Made by a program: the position numbers and the translations under genes. Below the pieces are notes generated by a model. The model saw nothing but the letters and a program-made list of their open reading frames with translations, was not told the DNA's origin and did no database searches. A stretch of 5,909 bases of DNA from Conexibacter sp. (GTDB taxonomy: Bacteria; Actinomycetota; Thermoleophilia; Solirubrobacterales; Solirubrobacteraceae). The first letter of the stretch is position 1. Every line of letters starts with the position of its first letter. This document shows positions 5,294-5,909 of this stretch, piece by piece. The stretch is from NCBI GenBank assembly GCA_025964295.1, contig JAOPZD010000548.1:1-5909 (forward strand), written 5' to 3'.

Positions 5294-5909
5294 TTAGGCC
5301 CGTGTGCGGGCCGACAGCAGCCAGAAGGTGGCGGCGTTGGCCAGCGCGGCGGCGCAGAAGGCGATGGCGACGCGGTGCAGCGCGGCGCCGCCGAGCGCCA
5401 GCTCGAGGGCGACGAACAGCGCGGCCGAGCCGGTCCAGACCAGCGCGGTGGCCGCGGCCTCGCCGCGGGCCAGCGCGGCCTGGGAGAGGGTCTGGGCGAC
5501 CATGTAGCCGCCGGCGCCGGCCGCCAGCAGCGCGAGGTCGGTCCGCGCCGCGTCGAAGCCGGCGCCGTAGAGGATCGACATGACCTCGGGGCCGAGCGCG
5601 AACGCGCCGGCGGTCATGAGCGCCGAGAACGCGCCGATCACCGCGACCGTGCGCGAGACCGCGCGCCGGAAGCCGTGCTCGTCGCGGCGCACGAGCATCG
5701 TCGTGAGGTTGGGCAGCAGCGCGGCGGCCACGCCCTGGAAGAGGTAGGCGGGCGCGCGGACGAGCATCGTCGCCGCGAACACGATCCCGGCGGTCTTGCT
5801 GGCGTGCGGGCCGCCCTGGAGGACCACGAGCACCGGCCCGCCGCTGAGCAGGATCTGGTCGCCCGCGGCGACCAGCGCGGTCGCGCCGGCGAAGCCCGCG
5901 GCGCTGCGC
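5294..5909 (-). CDS. Second polysaccharide flippase / MATE-like exporter, C-terminal part only
   Basis: The frame is open from the right window edge to TAA at 5294-5296, giving 204 visible residues. It is N-terminally partial: the GTG at 5833 is an internal valine codon, not a start, because the same hydrophobic protein continues to 5909. About five membrane segments are visible, including GIVFAATMLV..., TVAVIGAFSALMTAGAFAL, LALLAAGAGGYMVAQTL, ALVWTGSAALFVALELAL and VAIAFCAAALANAATFWLL. The run YLFQGVAAALLPNLTTM, then LGPEVMSILYGAGF, then SQAALARGEA is typical of the C-terminal half of MOP-superfamily oligosaccharide flippases. The sequence is clearly different from the flippase at the left edge and far more Ala-rich. 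It is likely the upstream member of an operon with the oxidoreductase and methyltransferase (45-bp gap). Substrate is unknown, and a MurJ-like or MATE-type role cannot be excluded from this part alone. Confidence -1.
   Translation of the reverse strand, partial: RSAAGFAGATALVAAGDQILLSGGPVLVVLQGGPHASKTAGIVFAATMLVRAPAYLFQGVAAALLPNLTTMLVRRDEHGFRRAVSRTVAVIGAFSALMTAGAFALGPEVMSILYGAGFDAARTDLALLAAGAGGYMVAQTLSQAALARGEAAATALVWTGSAALFVALELALGGAALHRVAIAFCAAALANAATFWLLSARTRA
5297..5312 (-). repeat. Hairpin at the 3' end of the second flippase gene
   Basis: GGCCCG (5297-5302) and CGGGCC (5307-5312) form a perfect 6-bp stem with a 4-nt loop. It covers the last codons of the flippase gene and directly abuts its TAA stop. 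In the minus-strand transcript the stem is followed by UAAAACCC, not a U-tract, so it is at best a weak terminator, processing or stability element between flippase 2 and the oxidoreductase. Confidence -1.

Noticed and set aside
5833..5833. GTG as the start of the second flippase
   Set aside because: The same frame stays open and hydrophobic to the window edge, and a start here would remove most of the transporter.

Overview
This is a very GC-rich window (about 70% or more by eye). Codon third positions are nearly all G or C, and long out-of-frame reading frames stay open across the real genes. Protein style and gene content fit a high-GC actinobacterium, possibly of the Solirubrobacterales/Thermoleophilia type. 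That placement is inferred from composition and protein feel, not from a marker gene. The whole window looks like part of a surface-polysaccharide (exopolysaccharide, capsule or O-antigen-like) biosynthesis and export locus.

Layout: positions 1-1504 (minus) hold a Wzx/PST-type polysaccharide flippase cut by the left window edge close to its C-terminus. Just upstream of it in the same transcript (1508-2329, minus, 3-nt gap) is a two-transmembrane-segment, chain-length-determinant-like membrane protein without a kinase domain. A 136-bp divergent intergenic region (2330-2465) separates this pair from a plus-strand family 2 glycosyltransferase (2466-3377). The glycosyltransferase faces a minus-strand operon. 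The 126-bp gap between the converging genes (3378-3503) is packed with three consecutive inverted repeats, the central one a 24-bp stem with one mismatch. The minus-strand operon reads from the right edge: a second, different flippase (C-terminal part, 5294-5909), a Gfo/Idh/MocA-family sugar oxidoreductase (4160-5248), and a class I SAM-dependent methyltransferase (3504-4163) joined to the oxidoreductase by a 4-bp ATGA overlap.

Inferred cooperation: the oxidoreductase would alter a sugar (probably as a nucleotide-activated precursor), the methyltransferase could methylate a sugar or glycan, the glycosyltransferase would add a residue to the lipid-linked repeat unit, the flippases would move lipid-linked glycan across the membrane, and the chain-length protein would tune polymerisation or export. 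No polymerase, priming transferase or tyrosine kinase is visible here; if present they lie outside the window.

I see no wholly new system. The points most worth a second look are the triple-hairpin convergent junction, two distinct flippases in one short locus, and the palindromes between the second flippase and the oxidoreductase. I found no tRNA, rRNA, CRISPR array, insertion sequence or replication origin.
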